This document shows, piece by piece, positions 15,983 through 25,599 of a stretch of 47,645 nucleotides of DNA. Each line of letters opens with the position of its first letter. The first letter of the stretch is position 1. Under the pieces are notes generated by a model. It ran no database searches and was not told the origin of the DNA. It was given only the letters and a program-made list of their open reading frames with translations. The translations under genes and the position numbers were made by a program. Source of the DNA: Rhodobacter capsulatus (lineage in GTDB: Bacteria; Pseudomonadota; Alphaproteobacteria; Rhodobacterales; Rhodobacteraceae); contig NZ_SWJZ01000006.1 of the NCBI RefSeq assembly GCF_005144475.1, positions 1 to 47,645 on the forward strand. Reading direction: 5' to 3'.

Positions 15983-17079
15983 CGTTGTCGCTTTATATCG
16001 CGCGCCGCTTCGGCCAGGCCTTCCTGATCGTCGCCGGGGCGTTCTGGGGGGTTTTGTTCCTGATCGAGATGGTCGAGCAGATCCGCCGTCTCGACCCCGC
16101 CCGCGGCGCGCTCTCGGATGCGGCGCATCTGGCGGCGCTCTCGGTGCCCTCGACGCTTTACACGATCTTTCCGCTGGTCGTCATGCTGTCGGGCGTGGTC
16201 GCCTTTCTGGGCCTCGCGCGGTCTTCGGAACTGGTGGTGATCCGCGCCGCCGGGCGCTCGGCCTTGCGGATGCTGATGGCGCCGGTGACGGTGGCTTTGC
16301 TGATCGGCGTCGTGCTGGTCGCGGTCGGCAATCCGATCGTCTCGGCCACCAGCCAGCGCGCCGAGGAAATCGAGGGCCAGCTGCGCGCCGAGGGCCGCCA
16401 GACCGTCTCGATCGGCCGCGAGGGGCTGTGGATGCGGCAAGGCACGGCCGATGGCGGGCAGGCGGTGATCCATGCGATGCGCGGCAATGCCGATGCCACC
16501 GCGCTTTATCAGGTCACCTTCCTTCTGTTCGACGCCAAGGCCGGGCCGGTGCGCCGGATCGACGCCGCTTCGGCCTGGCTGACGCCGGGCGCCTGGGTGC
16601 TGTCCGAGGCGAAGGACTGGCCGCTGGGCCGCTCGACCAACCCCGAACGCGACGCGACGCGGGCGCAGACGATCTCGCTGCCCTCGACGCTGACCGCCGA
16701 AAGCATCGCCGACAGTTTCGGCGCCCCCTCGGCGATGCCGATCTGGGAATTGCCGGGCTTCATCCGCGCGCTGGAGGCGGCGGGCTTTTCCGCGCGCCGT
16801 CACATCGTCTGGCTGCAGGTGGAACTGGCGCAGCCGCTGATGCTGGCGGCGATGGTGCTGGTGGCGGCGGGCTTCACCATGCGCCCGGCGCGGTTCGGCG
16901 GCACCGGCGGGCGGGTGATGCTGGCGCTTCTGGCCGGACTTGCGCTATTCTTCCTGCGCAATGTCGCGCAGGTTCTGGGAGACAACGGGCAGATCCCCGC
17001 CGCGCTGGCGGCCTGGGCGCCGCCGGCCATCGCCCTGATGCTGGCGCTGACGCTGGTTCTGCAGCAGGAGGAGGGATGA
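15979..17079 (+). CDS. lptG: LPS export permease LptG
   Basis: 366 aa. Partner of LptF with the same 3+3 transmembrane layout around a periplasmic domain. Begins MTLSLYIARRFGQAFL and has the coupling-helix-like segment GLARSSELVVIRAAGRS. Translationally coupled to lptF (ATGA overlap) and to lptD downstream. LptB, LptC and LptA are not in this window. Confidence 0.95.
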   Translation: MTLSLYIARRFGQAFLIVAGAFWGVLFLIEMVEQIRRLDPARGALSDAAHLAALSVPSTLYTIFPLVVMLSGVVAFLGLARSSELVVIRAAGRSALRMLMAPVTVALLIGVVLVAVGNPIVSATSQRAEEIEGQLRAEGRQTVSIGREGLWMRQGTADGGQAVIHAMRGNADATALYQVTFLLFDAKAGPVRRIDAASAWLTPGAWVLSEAKDWPLGRSTNPERDATRAQTISLPSTLTAESIADSFGAPSAMPIWELPGFIRALEAAGFSARRHIVWLQVELAQPLMLAAMVLVAAGFTMRPARFGGTGGRVMLALLAGLALFFLRNVAQVLGDNGQIPAALAAWAPPAIALMLALTLVLQQEEG

Positions 17080-19271
17080 TGCGCAACCGCCGCTTGCGGC
17101 CCCGGATGCTTGGCACGGCTTTGGGCACGGCCTTGAGCTCGGCTCTGGCGCTGGCGCTTGCCGTTCCGGCTTGGCCGCAGACCCCGGCCGCGCCCGCCCC
17201 CGCGCTGGCGGCGCCGCTTTATTCCGATGCCGCGACGCTGCTCGCTGACCGGATCGAGGTCACCGGCGCCGACCGGCTGATCGCCTCGGGCCATGTCGAG
17301 GTCTATTGGCACGAACACCGGCTGACCGCCGACCGCATCACCTATGACAAGGCCACCGACCGGCTGGCGATCGAGGGGCCGATCCGGCTCGTGCAGCCGG
17401 GGGCGACCGGCTCGGTCATTCTGGCCGATACCGCCGAGCTGAGCCGCGATCTGCAAAACGGCGTGCTGAGCGGGGCGCGGATGGTGCTGTCGCGCGAATT
17501 GCAGCTGGCGGCGAACCGGATCGAGCGGCAGGACGGCACCCGCACCGTGCTGCGCGAGGTCGTGGCCTCGTCCTGCAAGGTCTGTCTGACCGATCCCGAA
17601 CCTTTGTGGGAAATCCGCGCCCGCACGATCACCCATGACACCGCAACCCGGCAGCTGATGTTTGAAAGCGCGCAGTTCCGCGCCATGGGCGTGCCGCTGA
17701 TCTGGTTGCCGCGACTGCGCATGCCCGATCCCACGGTCGAGCGGATGTCGGGCGTGCTGCGCCCGACGCTGCGCACCACCTCGCTTCTGGGGCCGGGGCT
17801 CAAGGTGCCGTATTTCCTGACCTTCGGCCCCTCGGCCGATCTGACGGTGACGCCCTATCTGTCGGCGAATTACACCCGCACGCTGGGGCTGCGCTATCGT
17901 CAGGCGCTGCGCAGCGGCAGTTTCGAGATCGAGGGCGCGGCGAGCCGCGATTCCATCCGCGAGGGCAGGACCCGCGGCTATCTTTTCGGCACCGGCACGT
18001 TCGCGCTGCCCGCCGATTACACGCTCGGGCTGCAGCTGCGGATGGTCTCGGACCCGTCCTATCTGCTCAATTACGACGTCACCGAGGATGACCGGCTGTG
18101 GTCGGGGGTGACGCTGGGGCGGGTGCGCGCCACGGAAATGGTGCAGGCGAAGATCGGCAAGACCCATTCCCTGCGCGAGGGCGAAAGCAACGAGACCGAG
18201 CCGATGCGCTCGGCCGATGCGGCCTGGACGCGGGTCTGGCGGCCCGGGCTGATCGGCGGCGAGCTGAGCTTCGAGGGCAGCCTGCACGCGCATTGGCGGG
18301 CCTCGGATGATCCGGCCAACGGGCGCGACATGACGCGGCTTTCGGGCGTGGCGGATTGGCGGCGGAACTGGCTTCTGGGCGGCGGCGTGCTGGCGGCGCT
18401 GGAAGGCGAGCTGGCGATCGACGCGACGGCGGTGCGGCAGGACCGGGAGTTTTCCGGCGAAAGCCTGCGCGCGCTGCCCTCGCTTGGGGTCGAGCTGCGC
18501 TGGCCCTGGGTGAAAAGCGAGGGCCGCGCGGCGCAGGTGATCGAGCCCGTCGCGCAGATCATCTGGAGCGGCAAGAGCCTGAAGGAGTTGCCCGACGAAG
18601 ACAGCCTGCTGACCGAATTCGACGAGGGCAACCTGTTCGACTTTTCCCGCTATCCGGGCGGCGACCGGCGCGAACGCGGCACCCGGGCGAACCTTGGCCT
18701 GAGCTGGGCGCGGCATGATGCCTCGGGCTGGTCGCTGGGGCTGACGGCGGGGCGGGTGTTCCGGCTGGATGACCTTGAGGATTTCGCCGAAGGCTCGGGC
18801 TTGTCGGGCACCAGTTCCGACTGGCTGATCGCCACGCATCTGAGCACGGCGGGCGGGCTGGTGCTGTCGAACCGGGCGCTGGTCGATGACGATCTGGACT
18901 TTGACCGCGACGAATTGCGGCTGGCCTATCTGGGCGAACGGGCGCAGGTGGCGGCGGGCTATCTGTGGATGCTGGAAACCGAGGCGACGCCGAAAACCTC
19001 CGAGCTTCTCTTCGAATCCGACTGGCAGCTGCGCCGCGGCTGGTCGAGCAGCTTCGACACCCGCTACGACCTTGTCGCCGACCGCGCCGCCAAGGCGTCG
19101 CTTGGCCTGCAATATTCAAACGAATGCGTCACCGTCGATCTTTCCCTCTCGCGCCGGTTCACGTCCTCTACTAGTGTGGAGCCCGAAACCGACTTCGGCC
19201 TGTCGATCGCGCTTGCGGGCTTTGGCGCCGGATCGGGCGGCAACCGGACCGAGCGGGTCTGTCGGCGCTGA
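17076..19271 (+). CDS. lptD: LPS-assembly outer-membrane protein LptD
   Basis: 731 aa from the first of two adjacent ATGs (17076 or 17079), preceded by a repeated AGGAGG purine tract. A long signal peptide (to about residue 36) leads into an OstA/LptA-like jellyroll (about 50-125: ADRIEVTG, YDKATDRLAIEG). A large C-terminal beta-barrel follows, rich in alternating aromatic/hydrophobic strands. Cysteines in SCKVCLTDPEP and near the end (SNECVTV, VCRR) could form the structural disulfides known in LptD. It inserts LPS in the outer leaflet; the neighbouring surA encodes a chaperone for such barrels. Confidence 0.95.
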   Translation: MMRNRRLRPRMLGTALGTALSSALALALAVPAWPQTPAAPAPALAAPLYSDAATLLADRIEVTGADRLIASGHVEVYWHEHRLTADRITYDKATDRLAIEGPIRLVQPGATGSVILADTAELSRDLQNGVLSGARMVLSRELQLAANRIERQDGTRTVLREVVASSCKVCLTDPEPLWEIRARTITHDTATRQLMFESAQFRAMGVPLIWLPRLRMPDPTVERMSGVLRPTLRTTSLLGPGLKVPYFLTFGPSADLTVTPYLSANYTRTLGLRYRQALRSGSFEIEGAASRDSIREGRTRGYLFGTGTFALPADYTLGLQLRMVSDPSYLLNYDVTEDDRLWSGVTLGRVRATEMVQAKIGKTHSLREGESNETEPMRSADAAWTRVWRPGLIGGELSFEGSLHAHWRASDDPANGRDMTRLSGVADWRRNWLLGGGVLAALEGELAIDATAVRQDREFSGESLRALPSLGVELRWPWVKSEGRAAQVIEPVAQIIWSGKSLKELPDEDSLLTEFDEGNLFDFSRYPGGDRRERGTRANLGLSWARHDASGWSLGLTAGRVFRLDDLEDFAEGSGLSGTSSDWLIATHLSTAGGLVLSNRALVDDDLDFDRDELRLAYLGERAQVAAGYLWMLETEATPKTSELLFESDWQLRRGWSSSFDTRYDLVADRAAKASLGLQYSNECVTVDLSLSRRFTSSTSVEPETDFGLSIALAGFGAGSGGNRTERVCRR

Positions 19272-19328
19272 AACCGGGCCCGGAGGCGCGCGGCCCGCGC
19301 AAGGAAACGACGAAGAAACGACGAACGG

Positions 19329-20597
19329 ATGACGGAACGAATGATGCGGCATTTTCCCTCGCTTCTCGGATGGGTTCTGACGGCCGGGCTGGCGCTGGGC
19401 GCCGCCGCGCCGCTGCAGGCGCAGGCGGCGGGCGATTTCGCCCCGGCGATCACCGTCAACGGCCTGGCGATCAGCGGCTATGAAATCGCGCAGCGCGCCC
19501 GGTTCATGGAATTGCTCGGCGCCAAGGGCGATGTGCGCAAGATGGCCGAGGACGCGCTGATCGACGACCGGCTGCAGGGCTGGAAGGCGCAGAGCCTCGG
19601 CGTTTCCGTCTCGCGCGATGCGGTGACCCGCGGCATGGCGGAATTCGCCGCCCGCGCCAATCTGAGCACCGAAGATTTCCTCAAGGCGCTGGCCGGGGCC
19701 GGGGTCGAGGCGCAGACCTATCGCGATTTCGTCACCTCCGGGGTGACCTGGCGCGAGGTGGTGAAGGCGTCCTATGGCGGCGGCCGGATCCAGATTTCCG
19801 ATGCCGAAATCGACCGGGCGCTGGCCGCCGAGGTGCCGAAGGGCGCCGAGCCCGAGCCGCCGAAAGTGCTGATCTCGGAAATCGTGATCCGCAATTTCCC
19901 CGGCCGCGACGCCGAGACCATGGCCAAGGCGCGCAAGGCCGCCGCGGCGAAGACCGAGGCGGAATTCGCCGCGCTGGCGAAAGAGCTGTCCTCGGCCAAG
20001 AGCGCCGGACAGGGCGGGCGGCTGGACTGGATGCCTGTCACCGCGCTGCCGCCCGAGGTGCGCGAGACCGTGCTGGGGCTGCGGCCGGGCCGGACCTCGG
20101 CGCCGGTCGAAACGCCGAATTCGGTGTCGGTCTTCTTCCTGCGCGGTCTGGACGAGGGGGCGCCGCTGACGCCGCAGACCGCGGCCCTGGGCTATGCGAC
20201 GCTGGCGCTGGGCGCCACCGGCTCGCCCGAAGCCGCCGCCCTGCGCGCCCGCGCCGAGGCCGATGCGCAGCGCTGCGACGATCTTTATTCGGTGGCGGGC
20301 AAGCTGCCGCCCGAACGGCTGCAGCGGGTCGAGGCGGCGCGGGCCGGGCAGATCCCGGCCGATATCGCCCGGCTTTTGCCGCGGCTCGATCTGAACGAGA
20401 TGCAGGTGATCCCGCGCGGCGGCACTGATGTTCTGGTGATGCTGTGCGACCGCGGCCGGGCGATCGACGCCACGGTGGGCGAGACCGGCCCCTCGCGCGC
20501 GGCGACGCGCGATCAGCTGCTCAATGCGCGCGTCGGCGCGCTGGCCGACCGGCTTCTGGCGCAGCTGCGCGCCGAAGCGGTGATCGTGCGGAAATGA
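19329..20597 (+). CDS. surA: SurA-like periplasmic chaperone / peptidyl-prolyl isomerase
   Basis: 422 aa. Signal peptide to about residue 35 (ending QAQAA), a SurA N-terminal helical domain (ITVNGLAISGYEIAQRAR onwards), then one parvulin-like PPIC domain (about 175-285: VLISEIVIRN, GGRLDWMPVTALPPE). Classical SurA has two parvulin domains; only one is evident here, as in many alphaproteobacteria. It escorts outer-membrane barrels such as LptD. The start could also be the ATG at 19341. Its stop overlaps pdxA by 4 bp. Confidence 0.9.
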   Translation: MTERMMRHFPSLLGWVLTAGLALGAAAPLQAQAAGDFAPAITVNGLAISGYEIAQRARFMELLGAKGDVRKMAEDALIDDRLQGWKAQSLGVSVSRDAVTRGMAEFAARANLSTEDFLKALAGAGVEAQTYRDFVTSGVTWREVVKASYGGGRIQISDAEIDRALAAEVPKGAEPEPPKVLISEIVIRNFPGRDAETMAKARKAAAAKTEAEFAALAKELSSAKSAGQGGRLDWMPVTALPPEVRETVLGLRPGRTSAPVETPNSVSVFFLRGLDEGAPLTPQTAALGYATLALGATGSPEAAALRARAEADAQRCDDLYSVAGKLPPERLQRVEAARAGQIPADIARLLPRLDLNEMQVIPRGGTDVLVMLCDRGRAIDATVGETGPSRAATRDQLLNARVGALADRLLAQLRAEAVIVRK

Positions 20598-21604
20598 GCC
20601 AGCGCGCGCCCGAGGCCGCGGTCTTCGACCGGCCGGTGATCCTGACCTGCGGCGATCCTTCCGGGGTCGGGCCGGAACTGGCGGTGCGGGCGAGCCAGGC
20701 GCTGGGGGCGCGGCTGCCCTTTGTGTTTCTGGGCGATCCGGCGCATCTGCCGCGCGGCGCGGCGATCCGCGAAATCGACACGCCCGAACAGGCGATGACC
20801 CATGCGGGGGCGGCGCTGTGCGTGCTGCCGCATCCGTTTCCGGCGGCGGCGGTGCCCGGCCAGCCCGATCTGGCGAATGCGCAGGCGGTGATCGACGTGA
20901 TCGCGCGCGGCGTCGATCTGGTGACGCGCGGCGCGGGTCTGGCGCTGACCACGGCGCCGATCAACAAGAAGGTGCTGAAGGACGGGGCGGGTTTCGCCTT
21001 TCCGGGCCATACCGAATATCTGGCCCATCTGGCGGGGGGCGCACGGGTGGTGATGATGCTGGCCTCGGAGCGGGTCGATCCGCCCTGCCGCGTCGTGCCC
21101 GCGACGATCCACATCGCGCTGCGCGAGGTCTTCGACGCCTATACGCCCGCGCTGCTGCGCGAGGTGGTGCGGCTGACGGCCGAGGGGCTGCGGCGCGATT
21201 TCGGCCTGGAAAATCCGCGGCTTGCGGTGGCGGGGTTGAACCCCCACGCGGGCGAGGGGGGCGCGATGGGGCGCGAGGAAATCGACTGGATCGCCGATGT
21301 CGTGGCCGGGCTGCGCGCCGAGGGGCTGGCGGTGACCGGGCCCTTGCCGCCCGACACGATGTTTCACCCGGCGGCGCGGGCGCGCTATGACGCGGCGATC
21401 TGCGCCTATCACGATCAGGCGCTGATCCCGATCAAGACGCTGGATTTCGACGGCGGGGTGAATGTGACGCTGGGGCTGCCCTTCGTGCGGACCTCGCCCG
21501 ATCATGGCACGGCCTATGATATCGCGGGCACCGGCAAGGCCAGTCCGCAAAGCCTGATCGCGGCCTTGACGATGGCGGCGAAGATGGGGGCGGCGCGGCT
21601 GTGA
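20594..21604 (+). CDS. pdxA: 4-hydroxythreonine-4-phosphate dehydrogenase
   Basis: 336 aa. Oxidises 4-phosphohydroxy-L-threonine in the DXP-dependent route to pyridoxal phosphate. Hallmarks: TCGDPSGVGPEL near the N-terminus, TAPINKKVLKDGAG, the metal-site PGHTEYLAHL, NPHAGEGGAMGREE and the C-terminal DHGTAYDIAGTGKA. Translationally coupled to surA (ATGA). Confidence 0.96.
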   Translation: MSQRAPEAAVFDRPVILTCGDPSGVGPELAVRASQALGARLPFVFLGDPAHLPRGAAIREIDTPEQAMTHAGAALCVLPHPFPAAAVPGQPDLANAQAVIDVIARGVDLVTRGAGLALTTAPINKKVLKDGAGFAFPGHTEYLAHLAGGARVVMMLASERVDPPCRVVPATIHIALREVFDAYTPALLREVVRLTAEGLRRDFGLENPRLAVAGLNPHAGEGGAMGREEIDWIADVVAGLRAEGLAVTGPLPPDTMFHPAARARYDAAICAYHDQALIPIKTLDFDGGVNVTLGLPFVRTSPDHGTAYDIAGTGKASPQSLIAALTMAAKMGAARL

Positions 21605-21608
21605 CCCG

Positions 21609-21690
21609 CGCCGGGGGCTCTGCCCCGCCGTCCATTGGGCTTGAACCAATGGCGCCGCAATGAACGGCCCCGGGATATTTGAGGCAAGAT
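21609..21690 (+). repeat. Dispersed intergenic stem-loop repeat, copy A
   Basis: In the pdxA-rsmA gap. Two hairpins: CGGGGGCTCTGCCCCG (21612-21627), then CCATTGG (21632-21638) with CCAATGG (21646-21652) around GCTTGAA. The tail GGGATATTTGAGGCAAGAT follows. About 80% identical to 25600-25680 in the same orientation. I recall this element as frequent in Rhodobacter intergenic regions. Confidence 0.7.
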
Positions 21691-21709
21691 AAAGAGGGAA
21701 GGACGGGCT

Positions 21710-22552
21710 TTGGCTGCGATCGACGGGCTGCCGCCCTTGCGCGAGGTGATCGCGACCCATGAGCTGGTGGCGAAAAAGGCTTTGGGGCAGAACTTTCTGC
21801 TCGATCTCAATCTGACTGCGAAGATCGCGCGCGCGGCGGGCGATCTGCGTGGTTGTGACGTGCTGGAGGTCGGGCCGGGGCCGGGCGGGCTGACGCGGGG
21901 GCTGCTGGCCGAGGGGGCGCGGCGCGTGCTGGCGGTCGAGAAGGACAGCCGCTGTCTGCCCGCGCTGGCCGAGATCGGCGCGCATTACCCCGGGCGGCTC
22001 GAGGTGATCAACGGCGATGCTTTGGCGGTCGACGTGCTGGCGCATCTGACGCCGCCCATTCGGATCGCGGCGAACCTGCCCTATAACGTCGGCACCGAGC
22101 TTCTGATCCGCTGGCTGACGCCTGCGGTCTGGCCGCCGTTCTGGCAAAGCCTGACGCTGATGTTTCAAAAAGAGGTGGCCGAGCGGATCGTGGCGAAGCC
22201 CGGCACCGATCATTACGGGCGGCTTGCGCTTTTGGCGCAGTGGCGGGCCGAGGCGAAGATCGTCATGGTGCTGCCGCCCGAGGCTTTTACCCCCGCGCCC
22301 AAGGTGCATTCGGCGGTGGTGCATCTGACCGCCTTGCCCGCGCCGCGCTATCCGGCCGATCCGGCGGTGCTGGAGCGGGTGGTGGCGGCGGGGTTCAACC
22401 AGCGCCGCAAGATGCTGCGATCAAGCCTGAAGGGGGTGCATCCGCGCATCGAGGCGCTTTTGGAAGAGGCGGGCATCCCGCCGACCGAGCGGGCGGAGCG
22501 GGTGAGCCTGGAGCAATTCTGCCATCTTGCCCGGCTGGTGGCGGCGGGCTGA
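21710..22552 (+). CDS. rsmA: 16S rRNA dimethyladenosine transferase
   Basis: 280 aa. Dimethylates the two adjacent adenines in the 3'-terminal loop of 16S rRNA (KsgA). SAM-binding motif [15 protein letters not shown] at about 52-66 and catalytic NLPYNVGT at 122-129. The N-terminal block [12 protein letters not shown] is characteristic. The start is TTG at 21710 after AGAGGGAAGG; no ATG is available upstream in frame. Completes the conserved lptD-surA-pdxA-rsmA order. Confidence 0.95.
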   Translation: MAAIDGLPPLREVIATHELVAKKALGQNFLLDLNLTAKIARAAGDLRGCDVLEVGPGPGGLTRGLLAEGARRVLAVEKDSRCLPALAEIGAHYPGRLEVINGDALAVDVLAHLTPPIRIAANLPYNVGTELLIRWLTPAVWPPFWQSLTLMFQKEVAERIVAKPGTDHYGRLALLAQWRAEAKIVMVLPPEAFTPAPKVHSAVVHLTALPAPRYPADPAVLERVVAAGFNQRRKMLRSSLKGVHPRIEALLEEAGIPPTERAERVSLEQFCHLARLVAAG

Positions 22553-22582
22553 CCCGGCTGGCTCACCCGGCTTGCTGAAACG

Positions 22583-22610
22583 AAAACCGCGCCCGAAGGC
22601 GCGGTTTTTT
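22583..22610. terminator. Bidirectional terminator between rsmA and the DUF4167 gene
   Basis: AAAACCGCGCC (22583-22593), tetraloop CGAA, GGCGCGGTTTT (22598-22608), with more T after it. The A-run on the left provides the T-run for minus-strand transcription. Confidence 0.85.
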
Positions 22611-23341
22611 CATTCGGCGGCGGAGCCTTCGGGCGGCGCTTCGGCGGCGCGGTCGGCCTTGGGCTTGTCCGAGCGCGGCTTGCGCGGCGCGCGGCTGCGC
22701 GGCTTCGGCGCGCCTTCGGATTTGGCCGGGGCCGGGGCGGTTTCGGTCGCCGCCGTCTCTTCGGCCGGGGCGGCGGCGGACGCTTCGACCGGGCGCGGCG
22801 CAGGGCTGCGCTTTTCGGGACGCGGCGGTTCGGGCTGGCGCATTTCCGGGGTTTCGACGAGGCCCGGGCCATCGTCTTCGGCGGCGGCGAAGAAATCGGG
22901 CATCAGCACCGGCGCGCCTTCGTAACGCGGCTGCGGCGCCTCCTCGAAGCGGACGGGCTCGGGCTGCGGCTCGCGCGGTTCACGCTCGGGCCGGTCGCGG
23001 AAGTTGTTGTTTTGGCCGCCCTGCTGCGCGTTGCCGCCGTTCTGGTTGCCGTTTTGCTGGTAATTGCGGTTGCGCTCTTCCTGTTCGCGGGCCAGTTCGC
23101 GCTGCGCCTCGCCCAGCATGCGGGTGTAATGCTCCGCATGTTGCAGGAAGTTCTGTTCCGCCACGCGGTCGTTGCTCAGCTGCGCGTCGCGCGCCAGCGC
23201 CAGGTATTTCTCGATGATCTGCTGCGGCGTCCCGCGCACCTTGCCCTCGGGGCCGGAGCTGTCGAAGACCCGGTTGATGATGTTGCCGATGCTGCGCTGG
23301 CGGTTCGACTTGTTGCGCGAACGGGACTTGGAGGATCTCAT
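22610..23341 (-). CDS. DUF4167 domain protein
   Basis: 243 aa. The N-terminal 95 residues are the conserved alphaproteobacterial DUF4167 region: a basic start (RSSKSRSRNKSNRQRS), then IGNIINRVFDSSGPEGKVRG and a helical segment DRVAEQNFLQHAEHYTRML. The rest is low complexity: an Asn/Gln-rich stretch (about 115-140), then acidic/Pro-rich, then a Lys/Arg/Pro-rich tail that looks nucleic-acid binding. Function is not established; an RNA-associated role is inference from composition. The ATG at 23341 is chosen because the conserved domain starts there. It lies downstream of prfA-prmC, a common arrangement, with a 296-bp gap. Confidence 0.85.
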   Translation of the reverse strand: MRSSKSRSRNKSNRQRSIGNIINRVFDSSGPEGKVRGTPQQIIEKYLALARDAQLSNDRVAEQNFLQHAEHYTRMLGEAQRELAREQEERNRNYQQNGNQNGGNAQQGGQNNNFRDRPEREPREPQPEPVRFEEAPQPRYEGAPVLMPDFFAAAEDDGPGLVETPEMRQPEPPRPEKRSPAPRPVEASAAAPAEETAATETAPAPAKSEGAPKPRSRAPRKPRSDKPKADRAAEAPPEGSAAE

Positions 23342-23637
23342 GAGCCTGCGTCTGTTGGACCCTTGCGGGTGGAAGGTCTGGGCCGGACCGGAGTTGGGCG
23401 CCCGTCTGACCGGGGCTCGAACCCAGCAGGCATCGCCTGCAAACGGAACCGACCCTGGAAGGAAGCTGACCGGGGGGAGGACGAAAACCATCCCCTCACG
23501 CGACTGCACTAACCACTTCGGGGGCAGTGGTGCAAGACGGAATCAGGCCCGGCACGGGAAAAGATCGCGAAAATCTATCGATTGCGGCCGGAAAACCGCG
23601 TTTCGCGCGGCTCAGGGCCGCCGTTCAGGGCCGCCGT
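23342..23637 (-). other. Long leader / intergenic region upstream of the DUF4167 gene
   Basis: No protein gene supported. On the minus strand it can form several hairpins: ACCACT/AGTGGT (23512-23531), GCAGGC/GCCTGC with a 3-nt loop (23426-23440), and an adjoining 5-bp stem with a 7-nt TTCGAGC loop (23410-23426). A 13-bp tandem repeat lies at the prmC end (23613-23646). It could be a structured 5' UTR or hold a small RNA. Confidence 0.4.
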
Positions 23638-23646
23638 TCAGGGCCG
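23613..23646. repeat. 13-bp tandem repeat across the prmC stop
   Basis: CAGGGCCGCCGTT occurs twice in tandem plus a partial third copy. The prmC stop (TGA on the minus strand, 23638-23640) sits in the third, partial copy. Confidence 0.75.
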
Positions 23647-24468
23647 ATGCGCCAGCACCACGCGATCCCGGCGGCCCAGATCCTGCCGGACCTCCACCGC
23701 GGCGAAGCCCTGCGCCGTGAGCATCGCCGAAACCGCCGCCGCCTGGGTCGGGCCGATTTCCAGCGCGATCCGCCCGCCGGGCCTGAGCCGGGCAAAGGCC
23801 CCGAAGGCGATGGCGCGATAGGCGCCGAGCCCGTCGCCGCCCGGCGTCAGCGCGCTGTGGGGTTCCCAGTCGCGCACATCGGGGGCAAGCTCGGCCATCT
23901 CGGCCTCGGTGATGTAGGGCGGGTTCGAGACGATCAGGTCAAACCGTCCCTCGACGCCGTGAAACCAGTCGCCCTGCACGAAACGGGCGCGTTCATGCAG
24001 GCTGAGCCGTTCCGCGTTTTCCTGCGCCACGGCCAGCGCGGCTTCGGAAATGTCGGTGGCGACGCCCTCGGCCGCGGGGCGTTCCGACAACAGGCTGAGC
24101 AGGATGCAGCCGGTGCCGGTGCCCAGATCCAGAACCCGCTCGAAGCCGGTTTCAAGCGCCACTTCGACCAGCAATTCGGTTTCCGGCCGCGGATCGAGCG
24201 TCGCCCGCGTGACCCGGAATTCGTGTTTCCAGAATGCGCGATGTCCGGTGATCTGCGCCACCGGCTGGCGCGCCTCGCGGGCGGCGAGGCATTTGAGAAA
24301 CTGCTTGTGGCGGTCTTCCGAAAGCTCGGAATGGATCGACAGGTAAAGCCGCTCCGGCGGCACCTCCATCACATGGGCGAGCAGGCGGCGGGCGTCGGTG
24401 GCCGCGCCGCGGATCCCCGCGCCTTCCAGCTGGCGCGTGCCCAACATCAGGGCGATCTGTGCCTTCAT
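23638..24468 (-). CDS. prmC: Peptide chain release factor N5-glutamine methyltransferase
   Basis: 276 aa. Methylates the GGQ glutamine of release factors RF1 and RF2. SAM motif [16 protein letters not shown] (112-127) and catalytic SNPPY (NPPY at 182-185), with a helical N-terminal recognition domain (1-75). The ATG overlaps the prfA stop by 4 bp (ATGA), so enzyme and substrate are co-expressed. Confidence 0.95.
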   Translation of the reverse strand: MKAQIALMLGTRQLEGAGIRGAATDARRLLAHVMEVPPERLYLSIHSELSEDRHKQFLKCLAAREARQPVAQITGHRAFWKHEFRVTRATLDPRPETELLVEVALETGFERVLDLGTGTGCILLSLLSERPAAEGVATDISEAALAVAQENAERLSLHERARFVQGDWFHGVEGRFDLIVSNPPYITEAEMAELAPDVRDWEPHSALTPGGDGLGAYRAIAFGAFARLRPGGRIALEIGPTQAAAVSAMLTAQGFAAVEVRQDLGRRDRVVLAHRP

Positions 24469-25520
24469 TCGTCCATCTCCGCCAGTTTGGCCGCCTGATC
24501 ATGGGCGACGAGCGCATCGATCACCTCGCCCAGATCGCCCGCCAGGATCTGCGGCAGGGCGTAAAGGGTCAGGTTGATGCGGTGATCGGTCATCCGGCCC
24601 TGCGGGAAGTTGTAGGTGCGGATGCGTTCCGAGCGATCGCCCGAGCCGACCTGAGACCGCCGGTTCTCGGCGCGTTCCGTTGCCAGACGCTCGCGTTCGA
24701 TCTCGTAAAGCCGGGCGCGCAGGACGGCCATCGCATTGGCGCGGTTCTGGTGCTGGCTTTTCTCGGACGAGGTCACGATGATGCCGGTGGGCAGGTGGGT
24801 GATGCGGACCGCGGAATCGGTGGTGTTGACGTGCTGCCCGCCCGCGCCCGAAGACCGCATCGTGTCGATGCGGATGTCGTTGGCCGGGATGTCGATGTCG
24901 ACCTCCTCGGCCTCGGGCAGGACGGCGACCGTCGCGGCCGAGGTGTGGATGCGCCCGCCGGCCTCGGTTTCGGGCACGCGCTGCACCCGGTGCACGCCGG
25001 ATTCGTATTTCAGCCGGGCAAAGACGCCTTCGCCCTCGATCCGGGCCATGGCTTCCTTGACGCCGCCAAGCTCGGTCGCGGTGAATTCAAGCCGCTCAAA
25101 GCGCCAGCCCATCTTTTCGGCGTGCCGTTCATACATCCGCCACAGGTCATGGGCAAAGAGCGCCGCTTCCTCGCCCCCGGTTCCGGGACGGATCTCGAGG
25201 ATCGCCGGGCGGGCATCGGCCGCGTCTTTCGGCAAAAGCGCCAGCCGCAGCGCCTGTTCCATCACCGGGATGCGGGCTTTCAGCCGCGGCAGCTCTTCCT
25301 CGGCCAGGGCCTTCATCTCGGGGTCGGCAAGCCAGCCCTCGGCCTCGGCCAGATCGTCGAGCGATCGGCGATAGGCGGCGATTTCGGTGACGACCGGGCG
25401 CAGGTCGCTGTATTCGCGCGAGAGCGTCGCGATTTCCGCGGGCGGCAGCGCCGTGTTCAGCTTCGCTTCGAGAAACTCGAAACGCGCGGTGATCTGAGCA
25501 AGTTTGTCGAGCGGAACCAT
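24465..25520 (-). CDS. prfA: Peptide chain release factor 1
   Basis: 351 aa, full length. Terminates translation at UAA and UAG. GGQ is at 227-229 within [10 protein letters not shown], and the codon-recognition tripeptide region reads RVPET (P-E-T at 183-185, PxT class, so RF1 not RF2). The following gene prmC modifies it. Confidence 0.96.
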   Translation of the reverse strand: MVPLDKLAQITARFEFLEAKLNTALPPAEIATLSREYSDLRPVVTEIAAYRRSLDDLAEAEGWLADPEMKALAEEELPRLKARIPVMEQALRLALLPKDAADARPAILEIRPGTGGEEAALFAHDLWRMYERHAEKMGWRFERLEFTATELGGVKEAMARIEGEGVFARLKYESGVHRVQRVPETEAGGRIHTSAATVAVLPEAEEVDIDIPANDIRIDTMRSSGAGGQHVNTTDSAVRITHLPTGIIVTSSEKSQHQNRANAMAVLRARLYEIERERLATERAENRRSQVGSGDRSERIRTYNFPQGRMTDHRINLTLYALPQILAGDLGEVIDALVAHDQAAKLAEMDE

Positions 25521-25599
25521 GGGTTCATCTGACCGAGACCGGGCTGCGGGTCAAGGGTGGGCGGGGATTTCGCCCCGGGGCTGCGCCCGGGGCGACCCG

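Noticed and set aside
23410-23440. tRNA-like T-arm (CTGGG-TTCGAGC-CCCGG) next to a 6-bp hairpin on the minus strand
   Set aside because: There is no matching acceptor stem, D-arm or anticodon arm nearby and the expected CCA-side geometry fails, so it is not a tRNA or tmRNA. Kept only as a structured element.
23445-23480. GGAAGGAAGC stretch reminiscent of the signal-recognition-particle RNA
   Set aside because: The conserved AGCAGCC and the symmetric internal loop are missing and no long hairpin of the right length is seen.
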